From: Sinomonas sp. R1AF57
Lineage (GTDB): Bacteria > Actinomycetota > Actinomycetes > Actinomycetales > Micrococcaceae
Assembly (NCBI RefSeq): GCF_002224485.1
Contig: NZ_CP022463.1
Span: 2,248,990-2,312,989 of the forward strand
Length of the DNA stretch: 64,000 bases
Direction: 5' to 3'
A program made the translations under genes and the position numbers. Every line of letters starts with the position of its first letter. Positions within the stretch are counted from its first letter, which is position 1. Under the pieces are notes generated by a model. That model worked only from the letters and a program-made list of their open reading frames with translations, was not told where the DNA came from and did no database searches. This document shows, one piece after another, positions 1-6,709 of the stretch.

Positions 1-413
1 ACCTCGTAGGACCCGGCGAGGACGGACTTGTGCACCGTGCCGTCGGCCTCGAGGGCCACAACGTCGGTGACCACGCCGGCGTCGAGCCGCACGGAGAGCC
101 GCGCCGCGGTCTCCTTGCCGGTCGGCGAGTTGTCGAGCACGACGGCGGTGATCCCACCTGCCGCCGCGACCACGTCGGCGGCCCAGGCGGCTGAGGGGCC
201 GACGAGGTACCCGGACAGGTCGGCGCCCTCGGGCACGTACACGGCCTCGGCGCCGTAGTCGGCGAGCTCGCCCCGCACCGCGTCGGAGACCGGGCCGGTC
301 GCGGCGACAGCGATCGTGCCGAGGATGCGTCCGGCGGTGAGGACCTCCCGCTGGGACTTCGTGAGGGACGCTCCGGGGGCGTCGAGGACAACCAGGACAT
401 TTGCTGCAGTCAT
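1..413 (-). CDS. etfA: Electron transfer flavoprotein alpha subunit, partial
   Basis: Alpha subunit of the heterodimeric ETF, which carries electrons from acyl-CoA and other flavin dehydrogenases to ETF-quinone oxidoreductase. Only the N-terminal 137 residues are inside the window; the gene runs off the left edge. The start is an ATG at 413 (N-terminus MTAANVLVVLDAPGAS), with the alpha/beta start typical of the ETF superfamily. It follows etfB by 14 nt on the same strand with a purine-rich stretch between, so the two are almost certainly one transcript. The FAD-binding C-terminal domain lies outside the window. Identity rests on the N-terminal sequence plus the etfB partner. Confidence 0.9.
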   Translation of the reverse strand, partial: MTAANVLVVLDAPGASLTKSQREVLTAGRILGTIAVAATGPVSDAVRGELADYGAEAVYVPEGADLSGYLVGPSAAWAADVVAAAGGITAVVLDNSPTGKETAARLSVRLDAGVVTDVVALEADGTVHKSVLAGSYE

Positions 414-427
414 GAGTTCTCTCTCCC

Positions 428-1228
428 TCAGATGAGCTTCTGGGCGGCCAGGAAGTCGACGAGCTTGACGCCGGCGTCACCCTCGTCCGTGATGATCGTC
501 CCGGCGGTGCGGGCGGGCCGCGGCTCGGCGGACTCGACGGCGGTGAGCGAGCCGGCGGCGCCGACCCGGCCGGCGTCGACCCCGAGGTCGGCAAGGGTCA
601 CGGTGGCGATCTTCTTCTTCTTGGCCGCGAGGATGCCCTTGAAGTTCGGGTAGCGCGGCTCGTTGATCTGGTCGGTCACCGACACGACCGCCGGCAGCTC
701 GGCCTCGACCGTGTCGGAGTGGCCGTCGCCGTCGCGCTGGATGCGGGCGGTGCGGCCTTCGACCTCGAGCGAGGAGGCGAAGGTCAGCTGCGGCAGGTCG
801 AGCCGCTCCGCGAGCTGGGCCGGGACGAGGGAGGTCTCGCCGTCGGTCGAGGCCATTCCCGTCAGGACGAGGTCCACGTCGCCGATGTGGCGGATGGCCG
901 CCGCGAGGGCCAGCGCGGTCGCCCAGGCGTCCGAGCCCGCGAGCGCCTCGTCGCTGAGGTGCACCCCCGAGCTGGCGCCGATCTGCAGGGCCTTCTTGAG
1001 GGCGTTCGCGGCGTCGGGGCCGCCCATCGTCAGGGCGATGACCTCGTTGCCGCCCTTGTCGCCGCCGCGGGCCTCGGACAGCTGCAGCGCCGCCTCGAGG
1101 GGGTACTCGTCGAGCTCGGAGAGGATGCTCTCGGAGCGGTCGAGGGTGCGCTCGCTGCCGATGTGACGGTCGAATTGCGCATCAGGGACGTGCTTGACCA
1201 GCACGACGATCTTGAGGGTGTCTCCCAC
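428..1228 (-). CDS. etfB: Electron transfer flavoprotein beta subunit
   Basis: Beta subunit of ETF, which binds AMP and pairs with EtfA to shuttle electrons from acyl-CoA dehydrogenases. It begins LKIVVLVKHVPDAQFD and contains the ETF-beta signature region around the stretch DLVLTGMASTDGETSLVPAQLAE and, further on, PRYPNFKGILAAKKKK. The open frame extends to 1273, but the first 15 codons do not look like ETF. A GTG at 1228, preceded by GGAAGG, gives 266 residues, close to the usual family length. First gene of the etfB-etfA pair. Function of the complex is established family knowledge; the specific dehydrogenase partners cannot be told from here. Confidence 0.93.
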   Translation of the reverse strand: MGDTLKIVVLVKHVPDAQFDRHIGSERTLDRSESILSELDEYPLEAALQLSEARGGDKGGNEVIALTMGGPDAANALKKALQIGASSGVHLSDEALAGSDAWATALALAAAIRHIGDVDLVLTGMASTDGETSLVPAQLAERLDLPQLTFASSLEVEGRTARIQRDGDGHSDTVEAELPAVVSVTDQINEPRYPNFKGILAAKKKKIATVTLADLGVDAGRVGAAGSLTAVESAEPRPARTAGTIITDEGDAGVKLVDFLAAQKLI

Positions 1229-1557
1229 AGTCCATGGCCTTCCATCTTCGCCGCTTGGCGCGGGCGGGGTCACTCGCGCGGCAGGGTGCCGCCGGCCCGC
1301 GGGGCGGGCGCGCTCGCGCGTCCGGCATGCGTGCGGCAGCCGGGCACGCCCTAGCTAACCACACGCCGCTGCCCCCGCGCTCCCCCGTTTGACTCCGTGT
1401 GTCGGTTCGCGGGTCCCGAATGCGCGAGCAGGGCCGCACGGTCAGCCCGGCGACCAGACGCACGACGGCGAGCGCAGGCTGGGTGCCCGCGCTCGCCGTC
1501 GTGCGCTGCTTCGCGCCGGTCGTCACGGCGCCGGCCCGAAGCCGGTCGCGCCGCGTC
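1229..1557. other. Intergenic region between htrA and etfB
   Basis: A 329-bp stretch without a convincing gene. It holds the terminator downstream of htrA (1459-1505) and, on the minus strand, the promoter region of etfB. A TA-rich island around 1351-1361 (CTAGCTAACC on the plus strand) is the likeliest core promoter region for etfBA, but I cannot assign hexamers with confidence. Open frames crossing it in several frames lack family similarity and are treated as noise. Confidence 0.6.
1459..1505 (-). terminator. Terminator of htrA
   Basis: A perfect 16-bp inverted repeat (arms 1459-1474 and 1490-1505, CGCACGACGGCGAGCG and its complement) with a 15-nt loop lies just past the htrA stop. There is no clear U-tract, as is usual in high-GC actinobacteria. 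The core ACGACGGCG recurs in two other terminators of this window. Confidence 0.8.
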
Positions 1558-3219
1558 CTACTTGGCCGTCCCGAGCGTGACGTCCACGTCCATGTTCTGC
1601 CCGTTGCGCTGGAGGCTCACCTTGGCGGTGGAGCCTCCGGCCTGTTCGCGGACGGCCGCGGTGAGCTCGCTCGCATCGCCGATGTGCCGACCCGCGAAGC
1701 CGGTGATGACGTCGCCGACCTTGATGCCGGCCTTGTCCGCAGCCGAGCCGCTCGTGACCTCGGCGACCTGGGCACCCACCGAGAAGGACGAGTTCGACCC
1801 GTTGGCTGCCTTGGGCTGGACCGAGACGCCCAGCTGGCCGTGGGTCGCCTTGCCGTTGGCGATGATCTCCTGGGCGATCCGGTGGGCGTAGTTCGCGGGG
1901 ATGCTGAACCCCACTCCGATGTTGCCGGAGCTCGAGCTCGTGGAGCCCTGCCCCGTCGACGCGATCGCCACGTTGATCCCGACCAGCTCACCCTTGCTGT
2001 TCACGAGCGCGCCGCCCGAGTTGCCCGGGTTGATCGCCGCGTCCGTCTGGATGACGTTGATGCTCACAGTGGACTGGGCCGACTGCCGCTGCGACTGGCC
2101 GTTCGGCGGCGCGAACTGGAAGCCCTGGCCGTTGTCCCCCTGCGAGCTGTCGCCGCCCTGGGGTGCGGCCGAGGAGGCCACTGAGATGGTGCGGTTGAGG
2201 GTGGAGACGATGCCGTCGGTGACGGTGCTGTCGAGTCCGAGCGGGGCGCCGATGGCCACGGCGATGTCGCCCACGTTGAGCTTGGAGGAGTCGCCGAAGG
2301 ACACGGCCGGGAGGTTCGCGCCCTCGATCTTGACCACGGCGAGGTCGCTCAGAGGATCGGTGCCGACGACCGTGCCCTTGTACACGGACCCGTCGCTGGC
2401 GCGGACCTCGATGCTCGGGTTGGCGACCTGGCCGTCGAGCGTCACGACGTGGGTGTTGGTCAGGATGTGGCCCTGGTCGTCGATCACCACGCCCGATCCC
2501 GTCCCGGACGAGTTGCCCGAGGTGACGCCGATCGTGACGACGCTCGGGGCGGCCTTGGCCGCCGCGGCCGTGACCGCGTTGACGCTGTCCTGGTTGTTCA
2601 CGATCACTGGGGCCGCGCCCGTCGAGGAGGCCACCGTGCCCGCCCTCGGGGCCCACAGGCTCGAGGTCCCGGCTGCGACTCCTCCGCCCACGAGGCCCGC
2701 GACCAGCATGCCGCCGACGAGCACGCCGGTCCCCCACCGGCCCTGGCGCTGCCGCTGGGTGTCGTTCCGGTAGAACGCGGAGCCCTGCGGAGCTGTCGGC
2801 CCGAAGGGCGACGGGCCTCCGTACGGCTGGCCCTGCTGGGGGTGCTGGCCGGGGTAGCCCTGGCCGTGCGGCGCGCTCTGGCCCCAGTGGGGCGCGTTGC
2901 CGGGGCCGGGCTGGCCGCCCTGCGGCGTCTGCCCCTGCTGCTGGGTGGGCGGCTGGACCTGCGGATGCTGCTGGGTGGAGGCATACTGGCCGAAACGCGG
3001 TGCCTGCGGAGGCGCCGGGGGAACCTGGCCGTGCTCCGCGCCGGAGGCGCCGCTCCCTGCCGGGGCTCCGTTCTGCGCCTCGCGAGCGGGCCGATCCATG
3101 CCGTCCTGCTGAGGCGACGTCAGCGGCTCGGTGGCACCGGCCGGCGTCGGGCGCCCGTCCTGCCCGGCGTCGTTTCCGGCTCCTGCGGGACGATCAGGGC
3201 GACCATAGGTCTCGTTCAT
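1558..3219 (-). CDS. HtrA/DegP-like membrane-anchored serine protease with PDZ domain
   Basis: Trypsin-like protease of the HtrA (S1C) family, expected to degrade or chaperone misfolded envelope proteins outside the membrane. The 553-residue product has a long Pro/Gln/Gly-rich cytoplasmic N-terminus (about 1-160), one transmembrane helix (about 166-187), a protease domain with catalytic His257 (NTHVV), Asp292 (SDLAV) and Ser401 (PGNSGGAL), and a C-terminal PDZ domain from about 465. A Gln/Ser-rich insertion of about 35 residues precedes the serine motif. The open frame reaches 3414, but ATG 3219, preceded by AAAGGA, starts the recognisable protein. The next genes on the other strand (TPM protein, PspA) are also envelope-associated. 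High confidence in family; the exact paralogue name is not assignable. Confidence 0.93.
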   Translation of the reverse strand: MNETYGRPDRPAGAGNDAGQDGRPTPAGATEPLTSPQQDGMDRPAREAQNGAPAGSGASGAEHGQVPPAPPQAPRFGQYASTQQHPQVQPPTQQQGQTPQGGQPGPGNAPHWGQSAPHGQGYPGQHPQQGQPYGGPSPFGPTAPQGSAFYRNDTQRQRQGRWGTGVLVGGMLVAGLVGGGVAAGTSSLWAPRAGTVASSTGAAPVIVNNQDSVNAVTAAAAKAAPSVVTIGVTSGNSSGTGSGVVIDDQGHILTNTHVVTLDGQVANPSIEVRASDGSVYKGTVVGTDPLSDLAVVKIEGANLPAVSFGDSSKLNVGDIAVAIGAPLGLDSTVTDGIVSTLNRTISVASSAAPQGGDSSQGDNGQGFQFAPPNGQSQRQSAQSTVSINVIQTDAAINPGNSGGALVNSKGELVGINVAIASTGQGSTSSSSGNIGVGFSIPANYAHRIAQEIIANGKATHGQLGVSVQPKAANGSNSSFSVGAQVAEVTSGSAADKAGIKVGDVITGFAGRHIGDASELTAAVREQAGGSTAKVSLQRNGQNMDVDVTLGTAK

Positions 3220-3255
3220 CTCAGCTGTCCTTTCTGCTCTGCACCTACTATTCCC

Positions 3256-3261
3256 TGTCAA
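3256..3261 (-). promoter_or_regulatory. Candidate -35 element of htrA
   Basis: Read on the minus strand this is a perfect TTGACA, 37 nt before the htrA ATG. A good -10 at 16-18 nt spacing is not obvious (the hexamer 17 nt downstream is AGCAGA), so it may be fortuitous or serve a different spacing. Confidence 0.3.
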
Positions 3262-3392
3262 GCTGTGCCGCACGCTTCCGTTCTCTGGAAGTTGGCTGGG
3301 AGTCTGCAGGGAGCGGTCGCCTCCCACTCCCGCAGCCCTCTCCGTTCGCTCCGGGCGCAGGCCGACGCGTGCAGGGGCACTGCGGGCGCCCC

Positions 3393-3398
3393 TAGAAT
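3393..3398 (+). promoter_or_regulatory. Candidate -10 of the TPM-pspA transcript
   Basis: TAGAAT, a 5/6 match to the -10 consensus, sits 94 nt before the chosen ATG at 3492. Transcription would begin near 3405, giving an approximately 87-nt leader with a good ribosome binding site (AAGGGTGG). Confidence 0.5.
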
Positions 3399-3491
3399 CA
3401 AGGTGACGTGCCACAGCCGCCCGTCACGTGGCGTGCAGGGGGCTGTGCCGAACCGGGGGCCGGAGCCTCCGGGCTGAGCGAAGGGTGGCCC

Positions 3492-5558
3492 ATGCGTTCG
3501 ACGGCGAAGACACTCCTGAGTGCCATGGCGGCAGCGTTGCTGATGCTCTTCCCGGCAACGGCAGCGGCCTGGGCCACCGACCCCGTCGCGATTCCTTCGG
3601 GCACCAACATCGTCGATACGCAGGGCGCACTCGGAGGACGGAAGGACGAGGTCCAGAAGGCCGTCCAGGATCTGCTCGCGCAGCATCGGGTCAACCTCTA
3701 TGTCGTCATCGTGGACACCTTCACCAACCCGAGCGACCGCACGGTGTGGGCGCAGACCGTGGCGAAGAACACCGGAATGGGCAGCGCGGACGTGCTCCTC
3801 GCGATCGCGACCTCCGGCCAGTACCAGCTCCTCGCCAACACCCAGAACGCCAAGGTCTACTCCAAGCTGTCGGCCATCGGCCAGAACGCCGTCACCCCCA
3901 ACCTCGCCGGAGGGAAGCGCGACTTCGCGCAGGCGGCCATCGACACCGCGAAGGCCGTCGGGGACGCCGCCGGCGGGGGCAGCGGGACCCCCTCCTCCGG
4001 CGCGGGCGCCGCACCGTGGCTGATCGGAGGCGGCGTCGTCGTCGCGGGCGCTGCAGGTGCCTACCTCATCGCCCGGCGCCGCAAGGGGCCAGCTGCCCGG
4101 CAAGGCGGCACCAAGACACTCGGGCCCCGCGAGGGAGAGCGGGATCCTCTCGCGGGCCTGAGCGTCGCCGAGCTGCGGACCAAGGCCAACGGGCTCCTGG
4201 TCCGCGCGGACGACGCGATCCGATCGAGCGAGCAGGAGCTCGGCTTCGCCGAGGCCTCCTACGGCACCGAAGCCGTGGGCGCCTTCACGAAGGCCCTCGC
4301 AGAGGCCAAGGCCCACATGGGCGAGTCCTTCAAGCTCCAGCAGCAGCTCGACGACCACATCCCGGACACGGAGGAGCAGCAGCGCATCTGGCTCGGCGAG
4401 ATCATCCGCCGGTCCGAGGCGGCAATCGCGTCCCTCGCGGAGCAGAAGGCGGACTTCGATGCCCTCCGCGAACTCGAGCGCAACGCGCCGGCCGCACTCA
4501 ACGACGTCGCCACCGGCTCTGCGGAGGCCAACGCCCGCCTCACCGCCGCAGAGGCGGAGCTCGGCCAGCTGCGCGCCAAGTACGCCGACTCCGCCCTCAA
4601 GCACGTCGCCGACAACATCACCCAGGCCAAGGAGCGGCTCGCCTTCGTGGAGAACGCCTCCTCCACCGCCCGGCAGAAGCTCGCCGACGGCGAGACGAGC
4701 CCCGCCGCCGTCGCAGTCCGGGCCGCCGAGGAGGCGCTGCACCAGGCGAGGGTGCTCCTCGACGCGATCGACAAGGCGGCGTCCTCGCTCGACGACGCCC
4801 GCACCCGTCTCGACACCGCGCTCGCCGACACCCAGGGCGACCTGGCCCAGGCCAAGGCACTGGCGGGCTCGGGCCAGCACCCCGAGCTGACCGGCCCCAT
4901 CGCCGCCGTGGACGCGGCGCTCGGCCAGGTGCAGCAGGAGCTTTCCGCCTCCCCGAAGATCGACCCGGTGGCCGCTCTGGGACGCGTGGAGGCAGCCCAT
5001 CAGCAGCTCGACGAGGCCCTCACCGGCGTACGCGACCGGCAGCAGCAGGTGCAGCGGGCGGAAGCCTCCCTCCAGCAGGCGGTTGCGAGCGCACAGGCAC
5101 AGATCGGTGCTGCGAGCGACTACATCGCGGCACGCCGCGGCGGGATCGGCACCGAGGCCAGGACCCGCCTCGCCGAGGCCCAGCGGAACCTCGACTACGC
5201 ACTCTCGATCTCCCGCACGGACCCGGTCACCGCCCTCGCCTACGCGCAGCAGGCGAACGCCCTGGCAGCCCAGGCCGCGCAGATCGCACAGCAGGACGTG
5301 GACCAGTTCGCCGGATGGGGCGGCGGGCCCGGCTACGGCGGCATGTTCGGGGGGCGCCGCGACGGCGGCGGCATCGCGGGCGCGGTCCTCGGCGGCATCA
5401 TCATCAACTCGATCCTCTCGGGCGGCCACCACCACAGCGGCGGTGGCGGCTGGGGCGATGGCGGCGGCTTCGGCGGAGGCTGGGGCGGCGGAGGCGGCGG
5501 CTTCGATTCAGGCTTCGGCGGCGGAGGGGACTTCGGCGGCGACGGCGGCAGCTTCTAG
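3492..5558 (+). CDS. Secreted TPM-domain protein with coiled-coil and Gly-rich tail
   Basis: A 688-residue envelope protein. An N-terminal signal peptide (MRSTAKTLLSAMAAALLMLFPATAAAWA) is followed by a TPM domain (about 30-150), the YgcG-like fold seen in extracytoplasmic phosphatase-like and photosystem-repair proteins. A transmembrane helix (about 175-197, WLIGGGVVVAGAAGAYLI) and RRRK stop-transfer come next, then some 380 residues of Ala/Glu/Gln-rich coiled coil, a hydrophobic glycine segment (GAVLGGIIINSIL) and a tail of Gly/Phe/Trp/Asp repeats ending DGGSF, a usual TPM-family ending. ATG 3492 is preferred over GTG 3408 because it starts the signal peptide and has AAGGGTGG upstream. pspA follows 59 nt downstream and is probably co-transcribed. 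Biochemical function is unknown. Confidence 0.85.
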   Translation: MRSTAKTLLSAMAAALLMLFPATAAAWATDPVAIPSGTNIVDTQGALGGRKDEVQKAVQDLLAQHRVNLYVVIVDTFTNPSDRTVWAQTVAKNTGMGSADVLLAIATSGQYQLLANTQNAKVYSKLSAIGQNAVTPNLAGGKRDFAQAAIDTAKAVGDAAGGGSGTPSSGAGAAPWLIGGGVVVAGAAGAYLIARRRKGPAARQGGTKTLGPREGERDPLAGLSVAELRTKANGLLVRADDAIRSSEQELGFAEASYGTEAVGAFTKALAEAKAHMGESFKLQQQLDDHIPDTEEQQRIWLGEIIRRSEAAIASLAEQKADFDALRELERNAPAALNDVATGSAEANARLTAAEAELGQLRAKYADSALKHVADNITQAKERLAFVENASSTARQKLADGETSPAAVAVRAAEEALHQARVLLDAIDKAASSLDDARTRLDTALADTQGDLAQAKALAGSGQHPELTGPIAAVDAALGQVQQELSASPKIDPVAALGRVEAAHQQLDEALTGVRDRQQQVQRAEASLQQAVASAQAQIGAASDYIAARRGGIGTEARTRLAEAQRNLDYALSISRTDPVTALAYAQQANALAAQAAQIAQQDVDQFAGWGGGPGYGGMFGGRRDGGGIAGAVLGGIIINSILSGGHHHSGGGGWGDGGGFGGGWGGGGGGFDSGFGGGGDFGGDGGSF

Positions 5559-5617
5559 GCCGCACACGGGGGTACGCGTCCCTCGACGACCGTTCCACAC
5601 ATACGAAAGGGAGCACC

Positions 5618-6424
5618 ATGACCAAGCAGTCCATCTTCGGCCGCATCGCCCAGCTGGCGAAGGCGAACATCAACGCCCTGCTGGACCAGGCCGAGGACCC
5701 CCAGAAGATGCTGGACCAGATGGTCCGCGACTACACCAACAACATCGCCGAGGCGGAGTCTGCGATCGCCCAGACCATCGGGAACCTCCGGATGCTCGAG
5801 GACGACCATGCCGAGGACGTCAAGGCCGCCCAGGACTGGGGGAACAAGGCGCTCGCGGCGTCCCGCAAGGCGGACGAATTCCGGGCTGCCGGCAACTCGG
5901 CGGACGCCGCCAAATTCGACAACCTGGCCAAGGTGGCGATCCAGCGCCAGATCTCGTCGGAGAACGAGGCCAAGGCCGCGGAGCCCACCATCGCGACCCA
6001 GTCGGAGGTCGTCGACCGGCTCAAGACCGGCCTCGAGCAGATGAAGAACAAGCTGAACGAGCTCACGGCGAAGCGGAACGAGCTCGTGGCCCGCGCCAAG
6101 ACGGCCGCCGCCCAGACCCAGGTCCACGATGCGCTCAAGAGCATCGACATCATGGATCCCACGAGCGAGGTGTCGCGGTTCGAGGAGAAGGTCCGCCGCG
6201 AGGAAGCCAAGGTCCGCGGCCAGCAGGAGCTTGCGGCAAGCAGCCTCGACGCCCAGTTCAACGAGCTCGAGGACCTCGGCGAGCGGACCGAGATCGAGGC
6301 GCGCCTCGCGGCGCTCAAGCAGGGCGGCTCCCCCGCCGCGATCGGCAGCTCCGGAACCTCGGGCACTGCCGCAGGTGCGGGTTCGACGCCGGCCGTCGAC
6401 GAGGCGGACTACGACAAGCTCTGA
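5618..6424 (+). CDS. pspA: PspA/IM30 (ESCRT-III-like) membrane-stress protein
   Basis: A 268-residue member of the PspA/Vipp1 family, peripheral inner-membrane proteins that form helical polymers and stabilise damaged membranes. The N-terminus (MTKQSIFGRIAQLAKANINALLDQAEDPQKMLDQMVRDY) carries the family's amphipathic helix and the DP.KM..Q hallmark; the rest is alpha-helical hairpin with heptads, ending in a low-complexity Gly/Ser/Ala stretch and an acidic tail. The start has AAAGGGAG 5-12 nt upstream. It follows the TPM/coiled-coil gene and faces an HtrA protease gene, fitting an envelope-stress module. No pspF or pspBC homologue is nearby, so regulation differs from the enterobacterial Psp response. 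Confidence 0.92.
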   Translation: MTKQSIFGRIAQLAKANINALLDQAEDPQKMLDQMVRDYTNNIAEAESAIAQTIGNLRMLEDDHAEDVKAAQDWGNKALAASRKADEFRAAGNSADAAKFDNLAKVAIQRQISSENEAKAAEPTIATQSEVVDRLKTGLEQMKNKLNELTAKRNELVARAKTAAAQTQVHDALKSIDIMDPTSEVSRFEEKVRREEAKVRGQQELAASSLDAQFNELEDLGERTEIEARLAALKQGGSPAAIGSSGTSGTAAGAGSTPAVDEADYDKL

Positions 6425-6463
6425 GGCCGCCTCTGACGGCCGCGGAAGGAGATCGGGACACGG

Positions 6464-6497
6464 CGAAGGCCCCGGACCAGATGGTCCGGGGCCTTCG
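6464..6497 (+). terminator. Bidirectional terminator between pspA and tRNA-fMet
   Basis: Perfect 15-bp stem (6464-6478 with 6483-6497, CGAAGGCCCCGGACC) and an AGAT loop. It lies after pspA and just beyond the 3' end of the opposing tRNA gene, so it can serve both transcripts. Confidence 0.88.
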
Positions 6498-6504
6498 CTT
6501 CTCG

Positions 6505-6578
6505 TTGCGGGGACAGGATTTGAACCTGCGACCTCTGGGTTATGAGCCCAGCGAGCTACCGAACTGCTCCACCCCGCG
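6505..6578 (-). tRNA. Initiator tRNA-Met (CAU)
   Basis: A 74-nt cloverleaf on the minus strand with anticodon CAU in the loop CTCATAA. Two initiator hallmarks are visible: the first base is C facing A at position 72 (mismatched acceptor end, CGCGGGG.../...CCCCGCAA), and three consecutive G-C pairs (GGG/CCC) flank the anticodon loop. The T-loop GGTTCAAATCC is canonical. The 3' CCA is not encoded. Upstream is a good promoter: TTGGTC, 17 nt, then TAATGT, with the -10 ending 14 nt before the mature 5' end. Confidence 0.96.
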
Positions 6579-6621
6579 GCGCACTAACAACATTACCAAC
6601 AGGCGAACGGGGGACCAAATC
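6579..6621 (-). promoter_or_regulatory. Promoter of tRNA-fMet
   Basis: On the minus strand: -35 TTGGTC, 17-nt spacer, -10 TAATGT preceded by TGG. The block GGTAATGTTGT is repeated almost exactly upstream of the DUF3117 gene near 63,735-63,746. Confidence 0.6.
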
Positions 6622-6646
6622 GGGCCGGACTCTCCCGGAACGGCGG

Positions 6647-6678
6647 ACGGCGCCCCGGCCACGAAGTCGGGGCGCCGT
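6647..6678 (-). terminator. Terminator of the UPF0182 gene
   Basis: Perfect 11-bp stem (6647-6657 with 6668-6678, ACGGCGCCCCG) and a 10-nt loop, about 30 nt after the stop codon of the minus-strand UPF0182 gene. Confidence 0.75.
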
Positions 6679-6709
6679 GCGCCGCAGTCCTGGACTCCGG
6701 CCCGATCCG

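Noticed and set aside
719-1354. Long plus-strand open frame opposite etfB
   Set aside because: It is the antisense shadow of etfB produced by high GC; Arg/Gly/Val-rich product with no family features.
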